This document shows positions 1 to 7,694 of a DNA stretch of 64,000 nt, piece after piece. Position 1 is the first letter of the stretch. Each line of letters opens with the position of its first letter. A model generated the notes under the pieces. That model saw nothing but the letters and a program-made list of their open reading frames with translations, did no database searches and had not been told where the DNA came from. The translations under genes were made by a program, and so were the position numbers. Source of the DNA: Candidatus Methylacidiphilales bacterium (GTDB lineage: Bacteria; Verrucomicrobiota; Verrucomicrobiia; Methylacidiphilales; CAZTYG01); NCBI GenBank assembly GCA_033875315.1, contig JANRJG010000003.1, positions 237,189-301,188 of the forward strand. The letters are read 5' to 3'.

Positions 1-72
1 TTCCCTAAGATTTCCATCTCCCGCGACGTCTGATCATTTGGTAACACCCATACCCCCCAATCCCCATCGCCC

Positions 73-1746
73 ATGAAAACCCACCCCGCTCCCATCCTCC
101 TGGCCTTGCTCTCCTCCGTCATTGGAGTCACAGCCGCCGAAGTCAAAACCGACCACCGCATCAGCGAGGTCACCGTCTACCCCGACCGCGCCGTCGTCAC
201 CCGCCGCGCCTCCACCCCCCTCACTCCGGGCGAACACCAGATCGTCTTCGAAAACCTCCCCATCGGACTAGACGAGAACTCCGTTCGCGCCGGCGGTACC
301 GGCAATGGATGGAAGATCCTCGGCGTCGAACTCAAGCGCGACTACCGCGAACCCTCCCAGTCCCCCGAAGTCCTCAAGCTCCGAGACCTCATCCAAACCA
401 CCGAGGAAAAGAAACAGGACCTTTCGGACGAACAAAACGACCTCAACCAGAAGCGAGAACTGCTCAACAAACTCAGCCGCGAGGCCAGTTCCGGCGCGGC
501 CAAGGAAGGGGACAAGCCAGTCATCAACGTGGCCGATATCCAGAAGCTGGTCGATTACTACGGCGGCGAACAGAACAAGATCTCCCTACGCCTCCGTGCG
601 GTCGAGCGCACCCAGCGCAACCTCGACAAAGACTTGGAAAAATTCCGAGCCGACTTGGCCAAGCTGGAGAATCCCGGCAACCCCCAGAACCGCCGCGTGG
701 CCGTCACCGTACAGGCCGATACCGCCACCACGGCCGCGGTGGAGATATCCTACATGCTCGCCAACGCCGGCTGGACCCCGCAGTATGACGTCCACGCCCG
801 GGGCGACTCCGACAAGATCACCCTCACCTCCTACGGGATTGTCCGCCAGCGCACCGGCGAAAACTGGACTGACGCCCGCATCGTGCTCTCCACCGCCCGG
901 CCCCAGCTCGGCACCGCCCTGCCCGACCTGGATCCCTGGATCTTGCAAATACTCCAACCCATGCCAGCCGCCGCACCCATGGATTCTTACTCCTCCACCC
1001 GTGAACTGTCGGCCCGGAAACAGGTTCTGATGGGCCAGGTGGCCCAGGAGATGCGCTCCAATCGTGTAGACACCAAGGATGAAGAAGGGGCATCCGTTCA
1101 ATTGATGGAATCCAACATCGAAACCCGGGGCTTCTCCGCCGTCTTCAAGGTCCCCGGCACCACCACCGTCCCCAGCGACGGTGAACCCCACCGCTGCACC
1201 ATTTCCCGTCAGGAAATGTCAGCCGAACGCACCTACACCGCCACACCCAAACTCATGCCCGGTGCCTTCGTCAAAGCAAAGGTCAAGAACGCCAATCCCG
1301 CACCGCTCCTTCCCGGTGCCCTCAACGTCTTCATGGAAAATGATTTCATCGGCAGCTCCGCCCTCTCCCTCGTCGGTCCCGAAGGGGTCTTCGACCTCTT
1401 CCTCGGCAAGGACGACGGCATCAAGGTCCAGCGCAAGGACAAGGTGCGCAAGGAAGAAACCACCGGACTGGTCAATAAATCCCGCCTGCTCAAAATCGGC
1501 TACACCATCGAGGTCGAGAACTTGAAAAAAACCGAAGAGACCCTCACGGTCAAGGACCAGATCCCCGTGGCCCAACAGGACCAGATCAAAGTCCGCCCCA
1601 CCGCCCTCAATCCCAAGCCGGCCAAGGAAAACAAGGAAAACGGCGAAATCACCTGGGAACTCAAACTCAAAGCCAGGGAAAAGAAGGTCATCGAAGTGGA
1701 GTTCGAAGTCGAAGCCCCAATCGGCATGCCTGTCGGAGGAATATGA
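73..1746 (+). CDS. Exported DUF4140/DUF4139 protein (mucoidy inhibitor MuiA-like)
   Basis: This 557-residue protein starts with a Sec signal peptide of about 22 residues (hydrophobic stretch, then VTAAEV). Residues 30-130 carry the DUF4140 signature (VTVYPDRAVVTRR). Residues 90-200 are a charged, Gln/Glu/Lys-rich region likely to form a coiled coil. The remainder, from about 215 to the end, is a DUF4139 beta-rich domain. This two-domain order is that of the MuiA family, annotated as affecting mucoidy; its biochemical role is unknown. It should act in the periplasm or on the outer membrane. It lies 46 nt upstream of tolQ, but a -10-like box before tolQ suggests separate transcription. The first ATG was chosen because it directly precedes the signal peptide. 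Confidence 0.85.
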   Translation: MKTHPAPILLALLSSVIGVTAAEVKTDHRISEVTVYPDRAVVTRRASTPLTPGEHQIVFENLPIGLDENSVRAGGTGNGWKILGVELKRDYREPSQSPEVLKLRDLIQTTEEKKQDLSDEQNDLNQKRELLNKLSREASSGAAKEGDKPVINVADIQKLVDYYGGEQNKISLRLRAVERTQRNLDKDLEKFRADLAKLENPGNPQNRRVAVTVQADTATTAAVEISYMLANAGWTPQYDVHARGDSDKITLTSYGIVRQRTGENWTDARIVLSTARPQLGTALPDLDPWILQILQPMPAAAPMDSYSSTRELSARKQVLMGQVAQEMRSNRVDTKDEEGASVQLMESNIETRGFSAVFKVPGTTTVPSDGEPHRCTISRQEMSAERTYTATPKLMPGAFVKAKVKNANPAPLLPGALNVFMENDFIGSSALSLVGPEGVFDLFLGKDDGIKVQRKDKVRKEETTGLVNKSRLLKIGYTIEVENLKKTEETLTVKDQIPVAQQDQIKVRPTALNPKPAKENKENGEITWELKLKAREKKVIEVEFEVEAPIGMPVGGI

Positions 1747-1779
1747 GCCTTTCTCACTTTCCCGCGCTCAGGCCTGCGC

Positions 1780-1785
1780 TACACT
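1780..1785 (+). promoter_or_regulatory. Candidate -10 box of the tol-pal operon
   Basis: TACACT lies 7 nt before the tolQ ATG, so a transcript would be nearly leaderless. The -35 region (TTTCCC, 16 nt upstream) is weak. The same spacing from -10 to start codon recurs at several other genes in the window. Confidence 0.3.
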
Positions 1786-1792
1786 CCTCTCC

Positions 1793-2533
1793 ATGATATC
1801 CCTGCCCCTCACCCTGCCCATGGCAGCCGGCCTCGTCTACGCTTGGAACGCCAGCACCATCGAGGGCAAGGTCATCATCTTCCTCCTCGTCATCGGCTCG
1901 GCCTTCAGTTGGTCGGTCATGGCCACCAAGTTCGTCTTCGTCCGCCAGGCCCGCCGCGACAACCGCCTCTTCCTGCGCCGCTACCGCGATTCCCGCCACC
2001 CTTTGGAGCTTTTCGAAAAACAGGCCCCCTTCGGCGCCTCACCCCTCGCTGCCGTCTACCAGAATGGTTGCCGCGAACTCAGTTTCCACCTCCTCGGCTC
2101 CAGTGTCGTCGATGAAACCTACTCCGCCCGCCTCATCGGCGCCCCCAAGATCGACGCCACCTCCATGACCTCCGTCCGCTCCGCCCTCGAGCGCGCCGTG
2201 GGCGAGGAATCCCTCAAGCTCGAATCCAACCTCATCCTCCTGGCCACCGCGGTCAGCGGCGCGCCCTTCCTCGGTCTCCTCGGCACGGTCTGGGGCGTCA
2301 TGGACGCCTTCGGCGATGTCGCCCTCGCGGGCAAGGCCAACCTGGCCGCCCTCGCCCCCGGCGTTTCGGCCGCCCTCATCACCACCGTGGCCGGCCTCCT
2401 CGTCGCCATCCCGGCCATGTTCGGCTACAACTTCCTCATCACCACCCTCAAGGGCATGATGGTCGAAATGGAAAACTTCGCCGCCGAGTGCGCCTCTGAT
2501 TTCGAACACAAGCATCTCTCCCGTCGTTCGTAA
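1793..2533 (+). CDS. tolQ: TolQ/ExbB-type proton channel subunit
   Basis: This 246-residue inner-membrane protein is of the MotA/TolQ/ExbB family. It has one hydrophobic segment near residues 25-46 and two more near 145-170 and 185-210. The last two contain the conserved GLLGTVWG and small-residue helices that form the proton pathway with TolR. With TolR it converts proton motive force into movement of TolA, keeping the outer membrane attached during division. It is the first gene of a tolQ-tolR-tolA-tolB-pal cluster, and the complete set downstream supports TolQ over ExbB. The start codon follows a -10-like box by 7 nt and no ribosome-binding site is visible. Confidence 0.9.
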   Translation: MISLPLTLPMAAGLVYAWNASTIEGKVIIFLLVIGSAFSWSVMATKFVFVRQARRDNRLFLRRYRDSRHPLELFEKQAPFGASPLAAVYQNGCRELSFHLLGSSVVDETYSARLIGAPKIDATSMTSVRSALERAVGEESLKLESNLILLATAVSGAPFLGLLGTVWGVMDAFGDVALAGKANLAALAPGVSAALITTVAGLLVAIPAMFGYNFLITTLKGMMVEMENFAAECASDFEHKHLSRRS

Positions 2534-2561
2534 CCGCTGTCGTCCTTCTACCCGCAAGCTT

Positions 2562-2981
2562 ATGCGCCGCCCCTCCCAACGCCTGGATCGCGGAACGCTC
2601 ACCGAGCTCAACATCACCCCCCTGCTCGACCTCTGCTTCGTCCTCCTGATCATCTTCATGATCACCGCTCCCACCCTCGAACAAAGCATCGACCTGTCCC
2701 TGCCCGACTCCACCGAACAAAAGGCCCCCTCCAAGATCGAATCCGAGGCCGTCCTCCAGGTCGCCCTCCGCGCCGACGGCTCGATTTACATCGAACGCAA
2801 CCGCGTAAGCCTGCGCGAACTCGAACAGGCGATGCGCGACCTGCTCCGCCGCAAACCGAACGCCGCCGTCTACCTGCGTGCCGATAAAAAGCTTGAATAC
2901 CAAAAACTGGTCGATGTCCTGGACTTGATCAAAAAAACCGGGATCAAACTCGGCATCGCCACCACCCCGGAAAAACGCTGA
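2562..2981 (+). CDS. tolR: TolR/ExbD-type channel subunit
   Basis: A 139-residue ExbD/TolR protein. A short cytoplasmic N-terminus leads into one membrane helix (about 18-38) carrying the essential Asp (D23, in ITPLLDLCFVLL). A periplasmic domain of about 100 residues follows. With TolQ it forms the proton-driven motor that energises TolA. It lies 28 nt after tolQ and 7 nt before tolA, so it is surely in the same operon. Length and layout are normal for the family. Confidence 0.92.
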   Translation: MRRPSQRLDRGTLTELNITPLLDLCFVLLIIFMITAPTLEQSIDLSLPDSTEQKAPSKIESEAVLQVALRADGSIYIERNRVSLRELEQAMRDLLRRKPNAAVYLRADKKLEYQKLVDVLDLIKKTGIKLGIATTPEKR

Positions 2982-2988
2982 CCCAGGG

Positions 2989-3978
2989 ATGCCCATGCCC
3001 CGCTCCGCGCCCACTTTCTCCCCGATCAAAGACACCCCCCGCCATGCCGCGCCCGGCACCGGTGCGACGGAACATCACATCAAGCCCGCCACCTTTGCCT
3101 GGGTCGTCTTCTTCCACCTCCTCGCACTCGCGCTCCTCACTCTGCTCCCCCAGCTTCACGCCCCGGGAAAAAGCGACCCGTTTATCGAGATGGTCGCACT
3201 CGGGGAGCTGGATCCCGGCGAGGGCAATTCGCTGGAACAGACATCTTCCGGCCAGGGTCCTATCTCTCCGCTCACGCCCAGCCATGCCCCGGCCCCCCTG
3301 CAACCACCCAAACCACCCTCCCCTGCCGCAGCAATCACCCCGCCCACTCCGGCACCCGCACCGCCCATTCCTACCCCTCAACCGACATCCCAAGCCCAGC
3401 CGGTCACTCCCCCTAAAAACACGGTTCCACCTCCCTCTCCAACCCCCACCCCGACTCCCGCCAAGTCCAAACCAGCCCCCGTCCCGGTCAAAGTCAACCT
3501 CACCCCGGTGAAGCGCGGCGACGGAGCCACCGCGCCCAGTGGGGCGGGCACCTCCACGCCCCAGCACACCCAGCCCGGGGGCACCGGTTCCGGACAGGGC
3601 CTCTCCGCCTCCGAAATCAAGGCCCGCCTCGCCGGCAAAGTCGGCAATGCCGGCATCCCCGGCGGCACCGGCAGTGGACGACCGGGCGATCCCGACGGCG
3701 ACCCCAACGCCGAACCCTACAAAGCCCTGATCAAAGTCGTCCTGACCAAGGCCTGGGAAAAACCCTCCATCCCGGAGGACCTCAAGGCCACCCTGCGCAT
3801 CCGGGTCAAACCCGACGGCACGCTCGTTTTTGAAGGCCTGGAAAAATCCTCCGGCAACGCCGAGATGGACGCCTCCGTCATTGGCACCGTCCACCGCGTG
3901 GGCAAATTGCCCCAGGCCCTCCCCCCCGGGCTCGGCAACCCCGACCTCGTCGTCCCCGTCATCTTCGAGTTGAACTGA
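2989..3978 (+). CDS. tolA: TolA/TonB-type energy-transducing protein
   Basis: A 329-residue protein with one membrane helix near residues 37-55, a long Pro-rich linker (about 95-180) and a Gly/Ser-rich spacer. The C-terminal domain (about 245-329) is TonB/TolA-like and ends in VPVIFELN. The linker is proline-rich like TonB rather than Ala/Lys-helical as in enterobacterial TolA, but position between tolR and tolB argues for TolA function. It spans the periplasm and should link the TolQR motor to TolB-Pal. An alternative ATG two codons downstream (2995) is equally possible. Confidence 0.8.
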   Translation: MPMPRSAPTFSPIKDTPRHAAPGTGATEHHIKPATFAWVVFFHLLALALLTLLPQLHAPGKSDPFIEMVALGELDPGEGNSLEQTSSGQGPISPLTPSHAPAPLQPPKPPSPAAAITPPTPAPAPPIPTPQPTSQAQPVTPPKNTVPPPSPTPTPTPAKSKPAPVPVKVNLTPVKRGDGATAPSGAGTSTPQHTQPGGTGSGQGLSASEIKARLAGKVGNAGIPGGTGSGRPGDPDGDPNAEPYKALIKVVLTKAWEKPSIPEDLKATLRIRVKPDGTLVFEGLEKSSGNAEMDASVIGTVHRVGKLPQALPPGLGNPDLVVPVIFELN

Positions 3979-4055
3979 CCGTCCCTTCCCCGCTCCATTT
4001 TCCTGTGTACTTTCCGGCCCCTTGCGCTAGCTTGTTCAAAAGTCCCATCCACGCC

Positions 4056-5213
4056 ATGCCCCGCACCCTCCTATCCTGCCTACTCCTTCTCGGCCTTGGC
4101 CTCACTCACAGCTCCGCCCAAGAAGGCGCCATCGTCATCAACAAGGGCCGGGTCAACATCGCCCTCGGCGGATTCTCCGGCCCCAACGCCGACCAGGTCC
4201 GATCCATCCTGGCCAACGACCTCACCCTCTCCAGCGCCTTCGCCATCACCCCCGCCAGCGAGGCCGCCTTCACCGCCAGCGCCATCACTTCGGCCTCCGG
4301 GATCAGTGGCACCGTCACAGGGGCCGACGGCCGCACCGCCCTCAGCGGGAACTACAACGGCGATGTCCGCGCCGCCACCCACGCCTTCGCCGATGCCATC
4401 GTGGAAAAACTCACCACCCAGAAAGGCATCGCCTCCTCCAAGTTGGTCTTCATCTCCGCAGAATCAGGCCACAAAGAGGTTTACCTGATGGACATCGACG
4501 GTGCCAACGTCCGCCCCTTGACCAAAGACGCCAGCACCAGCATCGGGCCGAAACTCTCTCCCGACGGCAACCGCATCGCCTACACTTCGTACAAGGGCGG
4601 CTACCCCGATGTCTGGCTGATCGACCTCACCGCCAAGAAACGCTTCAACCTGACCAAGGATTTCCCCGGCACCAACCAGAGCCCCTCCTTCTCCCCCGAC
4701 GGCAGCACCCTCGCCCTCATCCTGTCCAAAGACGGCAACACCGATCTATATACCATGCCGGCCGACGGCGGAACGGCCAACCGCCTGACCCGCACCCGCG
4801 GCACGGAGTCCACCCCCACCTGGTCCCCCGATGGCTCCACCCTGGCCTTCATCTCCGACGACCGCGGCAGCCCGCAGGTTTACCTGATTCCTTCCGCCGG
4901 AGGCCAACTCCAGCGCATCAACACCTCCTCCACTTACACCACCGAAACCGATTGGTCCCCCGACGGCAAAAAACTCGCCTTCAGCGTGCGCGTCGCCGGA
5001 GGCAACCAGATCGCCATGACCGTCCTGCCCGGCGGCGAGCCCAAAGTCCTCACCACCTCCGGCAACAACGAATCCCCCTCCTGGACCCGCAATTCCCGCC
5101 ACTTGGTCTACGCCCGGGCCGGGGCCCTCTATCTCCTTGACTCCATCACCCGCGAATCCGTACAACTGAAAAACGGGATCGGGAAAGCCTCCGAACCCAA
5201 TTGCAGCCGCTGA
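4056..5213 (+). CDS. tolB: Tol-Pal system periplasmic protein TolB
   Basis: From the ATG at 4056 the protein has 385 residues and begins with a clear signal peptide (MPRTLLSCLLLLGLGL, cleavage after HSSAQ). An in-frame GTG at 4005 would add 17 residues that spoil the signal peptide, so it was not used. An N-terminal mixed domain is followed by a beta-propeller with at least four WSPDG-type repeats (for example LSPDGNRIAYTS and WSPDGKKLAFS). TolB interacts with Pal and TolA in the periplasm. The pal ATG lies 5 nt after this stop codon. Confidence 0.93.
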   Translation: MPRTLLSCLLLLGLGLTHSSAQEGAIVINKGRVNIALGGFSGPNADQVRSILANDLTLSSAFAITPASEAAFTASAITSASGISGTVTGADGRTALSGNYNGDVRAATHAFADAIVEKLTTQKGIASSKLVFISAESGHKEVYLMDIDGANVRPLTKDASTSIGPKLSPDGNRIAYTSYKGGYPDVWLIDLTAKKRFNLTKDFPGTNQSPSFSPDGSTLALILSKDGNTDLYTMPADGGTANRLTRTRGTESTPTWSPDGSTLAFISDDRGSPQVYLIPSAGGQLQRINTSSTYTTETDWSPDGKKLAFSVRVAGGNQIAMTVLPGGEPKVLTTSGNNESPSWTRNSRHLVYARAGALYLLDSITRESVQLKNGIGKASEPNCSR

Positions 5214-5218
5214 CCCCT

Positions 5219-5758
5219 ATGAAAACATCCACTCCCTTCATCCGCCTCTCCCACCTGCACCTGGCACTCCCCGCCCTGGCCGCGCTCCTCGTGTTTGCCG
5301 GTTGTGCCAAATCGGTCAAAGGCACCGGCGGTGCCGGCGGCGGTATCGCCGGTGAGGACATTTACGACACTGGAGCCCTTCCCGGTCGCGGCGATTTCAA
5401 TCCCGAGAACGCCGATTACTCCACCCTCGCCGCCTACACGGTCTACTTCGCCTTCGACAGCTACGCCATCGACGGCAGTGAGCGTCCCAAGTTGGAGAAA
5501 ATCGCCAACTGGATGAACGAGAACAGCAGCGCCCGCATCCTGGTGGCCGGGCACACCGATTCCCGCGGTACCATCCAGTACAACGTCGGCCTCGGCGAAC
5601 GTCGTTCCCTGGCCATCCGCACCTACCTGATGGGACTGGGCGTCGATGGCAACCGCCTGCACACCATTTCCTACGGCGAGGAACGCCCCGCCCAGCAGGG
5701 CGAAAACGAGTCGGCCTACGCCGCCAACCGCCGTGCCGCCTGCGGCGTCCTGCGCTGA
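5219..5758 (+). CDS. pal: Peptidoglycan-associated lipoprotein Pal
   Basis: A 179-residue lipoprotein. The signal peptide ends in a lipobox (LLVFAGC) with the lipidated Cys at position 29. After a Gly-rich spacer, an OmpA-like peptidoglycan-binding domain begins near residue 75 (YFAFDSYAIDG) and includes the AGHTDSRGT and ERRSLAIR signatures. It anchors the outer membrane to peptidoglycan and is the receptor for TolB. The ATG at 5219 was preferred over an upstream TTG at 5201, which lies inside tolB. It ends the operon and a terminator follows 15 nt later. Confidence 0.94.
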   Translation: MKTSTPFIRLSHLHLALPALAALLVFAGCAKSVKGTGGAGGGIAGEDIYDTGALPGRGDFNPENADYSTLAAYTVYFAFDSYAIDGSERPKLEKIANWMNENSSARILVAGHTDSRGTIQYNVGLGERRSLAIRTYLMGLGVDGNRLHTISYGEERPAQQGENESAYAANRRAACGVLR

Positions 5759-5773
5759 TACCAGCCCCCACCC

Positions 5774-5805
5774 AAAGCCGGAGCCCCAAGCTCCGGCTTT
5801 TTTTT
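5774..5805 (+). terminator. Rho-independent terminator of the tol-pal operon
   Basis: A perfect 10-bp stem (AAAGCCGGAG / CTCCGGCTTT) with a 7-nt loop is followed by a run of eight T. Confidence 0.93.
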
Positions 5806-5826
5806 GCCCCAATCCCCACAAAAAAT

Positions 5827-5853
5827 CTTCGCGCACTTCGCGTGCTTCGCGGT
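5827..5853 (+). repeat. CTTCGCGNN triple repeat (9-nt unit), copy 1
   Basis: Three 9-nt units, CTTCGCGCA, CTTCGCGTG and CTTCGCGGT, lie between the pal terminator and the heptosyltransferase start. The same three-unit motif recurs at seven other intergenic places in the window. Confidence 0.8.
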
Positions 5854-6295
5854 TAATCTCCCGCCTTCATGAACCTGCTCCTGCGCAGCCCCAACTGGCT
5901 CGGCGATGCCGTCATCGGCCTCCCCGCCGTGCAGGCCCTCCAACACAAACTCCCCCCCGGGTCGCGCTTCAGCGTGCTCACCCCGGGCAAGTTGGCCGAC
6001 TTCTGGAAGATCGTTCCCGGCATCGACCACGTCCTCACCGTCGACCCCAACCTCTGGATCACCGCCGATTCCCTCCGTCCCTTCCACTTCGATACCGCCC
6101 TCATCTTCCCCAATTCCCTTCGCACCGCCGCCGAGCCCTGGCTGGCCCGCATCCCCCGCCGTATCGGCTTCAAGGGCCACCAACGCCGCTGGCTCCTCAC
6201 CGACGTTGTTCCGAAATACAACCGCGCCCAAGGCCTGCGCCACCAAAGCCTCGACTACCTGGATCTGGTCTCAACGCTTCTCAAGGCCTCAAATC

Positions 6296-6320
6296 CAATC
6301 AGCAATCAGCAATCAGCAAT
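6296..6320 (+). repeat. Heptanucleotide tandem repeat (CAATCAG)3.6 inside waaF
   Basis: Three perfect copies of CAATCAG at 6296, 6303 and 6310 are followed by CAAT. The unit length is not a multiple of three, so copy-number change alters the reading frame of the heptosyltransferase. Confidence 0.9.
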
Positions 6321-6333
6321 TTCACCCCCCTGT

Positions 6334-6357
6334 CCTCCGTAGCCTTGGCGAAGGAGG
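6334..6357 (+). repeat. Small palindromic element in the waaF linker
   Basis: CCTCCGTAGCC TT GGCGAAGGAGG forms a hairpin with 9 of 11 pairs. It sits just after the heptamer tract, in the part of the gene that codes for the variable linker between the two Rossmann domains. Confidence 0.6.
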
Positions 6358-6840
6358 GTCTGTCCTCGGTTCCCTACCTCGCCCTCTGCCCGGGTGCCGA
6401 ATACGGCCCCGCCAAACGCTGGCCCGCCAAACGTTTCGCCGAAGCCGCCAACCGCATCGCCGCAGAAAACAATCTTGAAGTCATCCTCCTCGGGGCCGAG
6501 ATCGACCGCCCCACCTGCCGGGAAGTCGCCCACCTCCTCACCGTTCCCCATCACAACCTGGCGGGCGAAACCTCGCTGCGTGAATTTCTGGGCTGGCTGG
6601 CCCATGCCAGCTGCGTCCTTTGCAACGACAGCGGGGCCATGCATGTGGCCGCGATGTTCGGCCGCCCCGGTGCCGCCATTTTCGGCTCCACCGAACCCCG
6701 ATTGACCGGGCCCATCACCGACACCATCCAGGTCGTCCGCGAACATGTCCCCTGCTCCCCCTGCTTCCTGCGTGAATGCCCGATCGACTTCCGCTGCATG
6801 AACGCTGTTACCGTCGATCATCTCCTGCATACTCCATCCC

Positions 6841-6864
6841 TTAATCACTCAATCACCTAATCCC
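6841..6864 (+). repeat. Short octamer tandem repeat before the WaaE-like gene
   Basis: Three degenerate 8-nt units (TTAATCAC, TCAATCAC, CTAATCCC) span the last codons of waaF and the spacer to the next ATG. Confidence 0.45.
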
Positions 6865-6867
6865 TCC

Positions 6868-7611
6868 ATGCAAATCTCCGCCTGCATCATCACCCTGAAC
6901 GAAGAAGCCAACCTCGCCCGTTGCCTCGACAGCCTCAAAGACATCGCTGATGAAATCATCATCGTGGACAGCGGCAGCACCGACCGCACCCCGTTCATCG
7001 CCACCGACCACAACGCCCGCTTCATCCGCCATGAGTGGGAGGGCTACGTGGGGCAGAAGAACTTCGCCCTCTCCAAAGCCACCCATGAATGGGTCCTGAG
7101 CATCGACGCCGACGAGGAACTTTCCCCGGGGCTGCGGGCGGAACTGATCAAGATCAAGCCCACGGTGGTTCCCTCTTCCATGGCCGGATTTTCCATGCCC
7201 CGGGTGGTCTTCTTTGAAAACACCTGGATCCGTTTCGGCGACTGGTATCCCGATGTGCTGGTCCGTCTCTTCCGCAAGGGGAGCGGGAAATTTGCAGGTG
7301 GAGCAGTGCATGAACGGTTGGAATTGAACGGCGAAATCCAACCCCTGGTCGGAGAACTCATCCATCATTCCTTCAAGGACGAGGCCGATTACCGCGGGCG
7401 GATGGAACACTATTCCACCCTCTGGGCCCAAAGCGCCAAGGCGGAGGGCAAGAAAGCCGGACCCCTGACCCCGATCACCCACGCCCTCTGGCGTTTCCTC
7501 CGTTCCTATCTCCTCAAAGGCGGCATCAAGGGCGGTCTCCTCGGCCTCCGCCTGGCCCGCCTCCAGGCCGCCGAAGTTTTCATGAAATACCGCAAGCTCC
7601 AGAAAATCTGA
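6868..7611 (+). CDS. Glycosyltransferase family 2, WaaE/KdtX-like
   Basis: A 247-residue GT2 enzyme with the nucleotide-sugar site at the N-terminus (ACIITLNEEANL, then IVDSGSTD) and the metal-binding SIDADEEL near residue 78. The middle (DWYPDVLVRLFRK, GAVHERLE) and the C-terminal helical stretch match WaaE-type LPS core beta-1,4-glucosyltransferases, which act at the cytoplasmic face of the inner membrane. The gene starts 7 nt after the heptosyltransferase stop, so both likely serve LPS core assembly and are co-transcribed. The exact sugar cannot be told from sequence. Confidence 0.82.
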   Translation: MQISACIITLNEEANLARCLDSLKDIADEIIIVDSGSTDRTPFIATDHNARFIRHEWEGYVGQKNFALSKATHEWVLSIDADEELSPGLRAELIKIKPTVVPSSMAGFSMPRVVFFENTWIRFGDWYPDVLVRLFRKGSGKFAGGAVHERLELNGEIQPLVGELIHHSFKDEADYRGRMEHYSTLWAQSAKAEGKKAGPLTPITHALWRFLRSYLLKGGIKGGLLGLRLARLQAAEVFMKYRKLQKI

Positions 7612-7629
7612 CGATCGCCTTGAGCATTG

Positions 7630-7683
7630 CTTCGCGCCCTCCGCGCCCTACTTGGGACGTTGCTTCGCTCGCGTCCTCGCGGT
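7630..7683 (+). repeat. Degenerate CTTCGCGNN repeat, copy 2
   Basis: CTTCGCGCC and CTCCGCGCC at 7630-7647, then a gap and GCGTCCTCGCGGT up to 7683. It occupies the spacer between the WaaE-like gene and murJ and looks like an expanded or decayed copy of the 27-nt core. Confidence 0.6.
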
Positions 7684-7694
7684 AAAAACTCCCC

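Larger units (their letters stand above)
5869..6860 (+). pseudogene. waaF: Lipopolysaccharide heptosyltransferase (GT9, WaaF-like), frameshifted, possibly phase-variable
   Basis: The N-terminal half is read from 5869 (LLRSPNWLGDAVIGLPA, the GT9 start) until a stop at 6342. The C-terminal half continues in the frame one base behind, from about 6290 to 6860, with ALCPGAEYGPAKRWP and the Cys-rich CSPCFLRECP of WaaF-type enzymes. Together they make one full-length ADP-heptose:LPS transferase of the inner membrane. The break falls in the interdomain linker, at 3.6 copies of the heptamer CAATCAG (6296-6320), a C6 tract and a palindrome. One additional heptamer, or loss of two, would restore the frame and no stop would intervene. 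It is either a pseudogene, a switchable gene, or a sequencing error at the repeat. Confidence 0.75.

Noticed and set aside
586..1191. Long antisense frames across many genes, for example minus 586-1191, 14192-15751 and 61201-63033
   Set aside because: They are Gly/Asp/Glu/Ala-rich shadows of high-GC coding regions on the other strand, without motifs or initiation signals.
5646..6860. One long plus-strand frame as a 404-residue protein
   Set aside because: Its first 215 codons are a Pro/Arg-rich shadow of pal and waaF. Only the last part is real, as the frameshifted C-terminal half of the heptosyltransferase.
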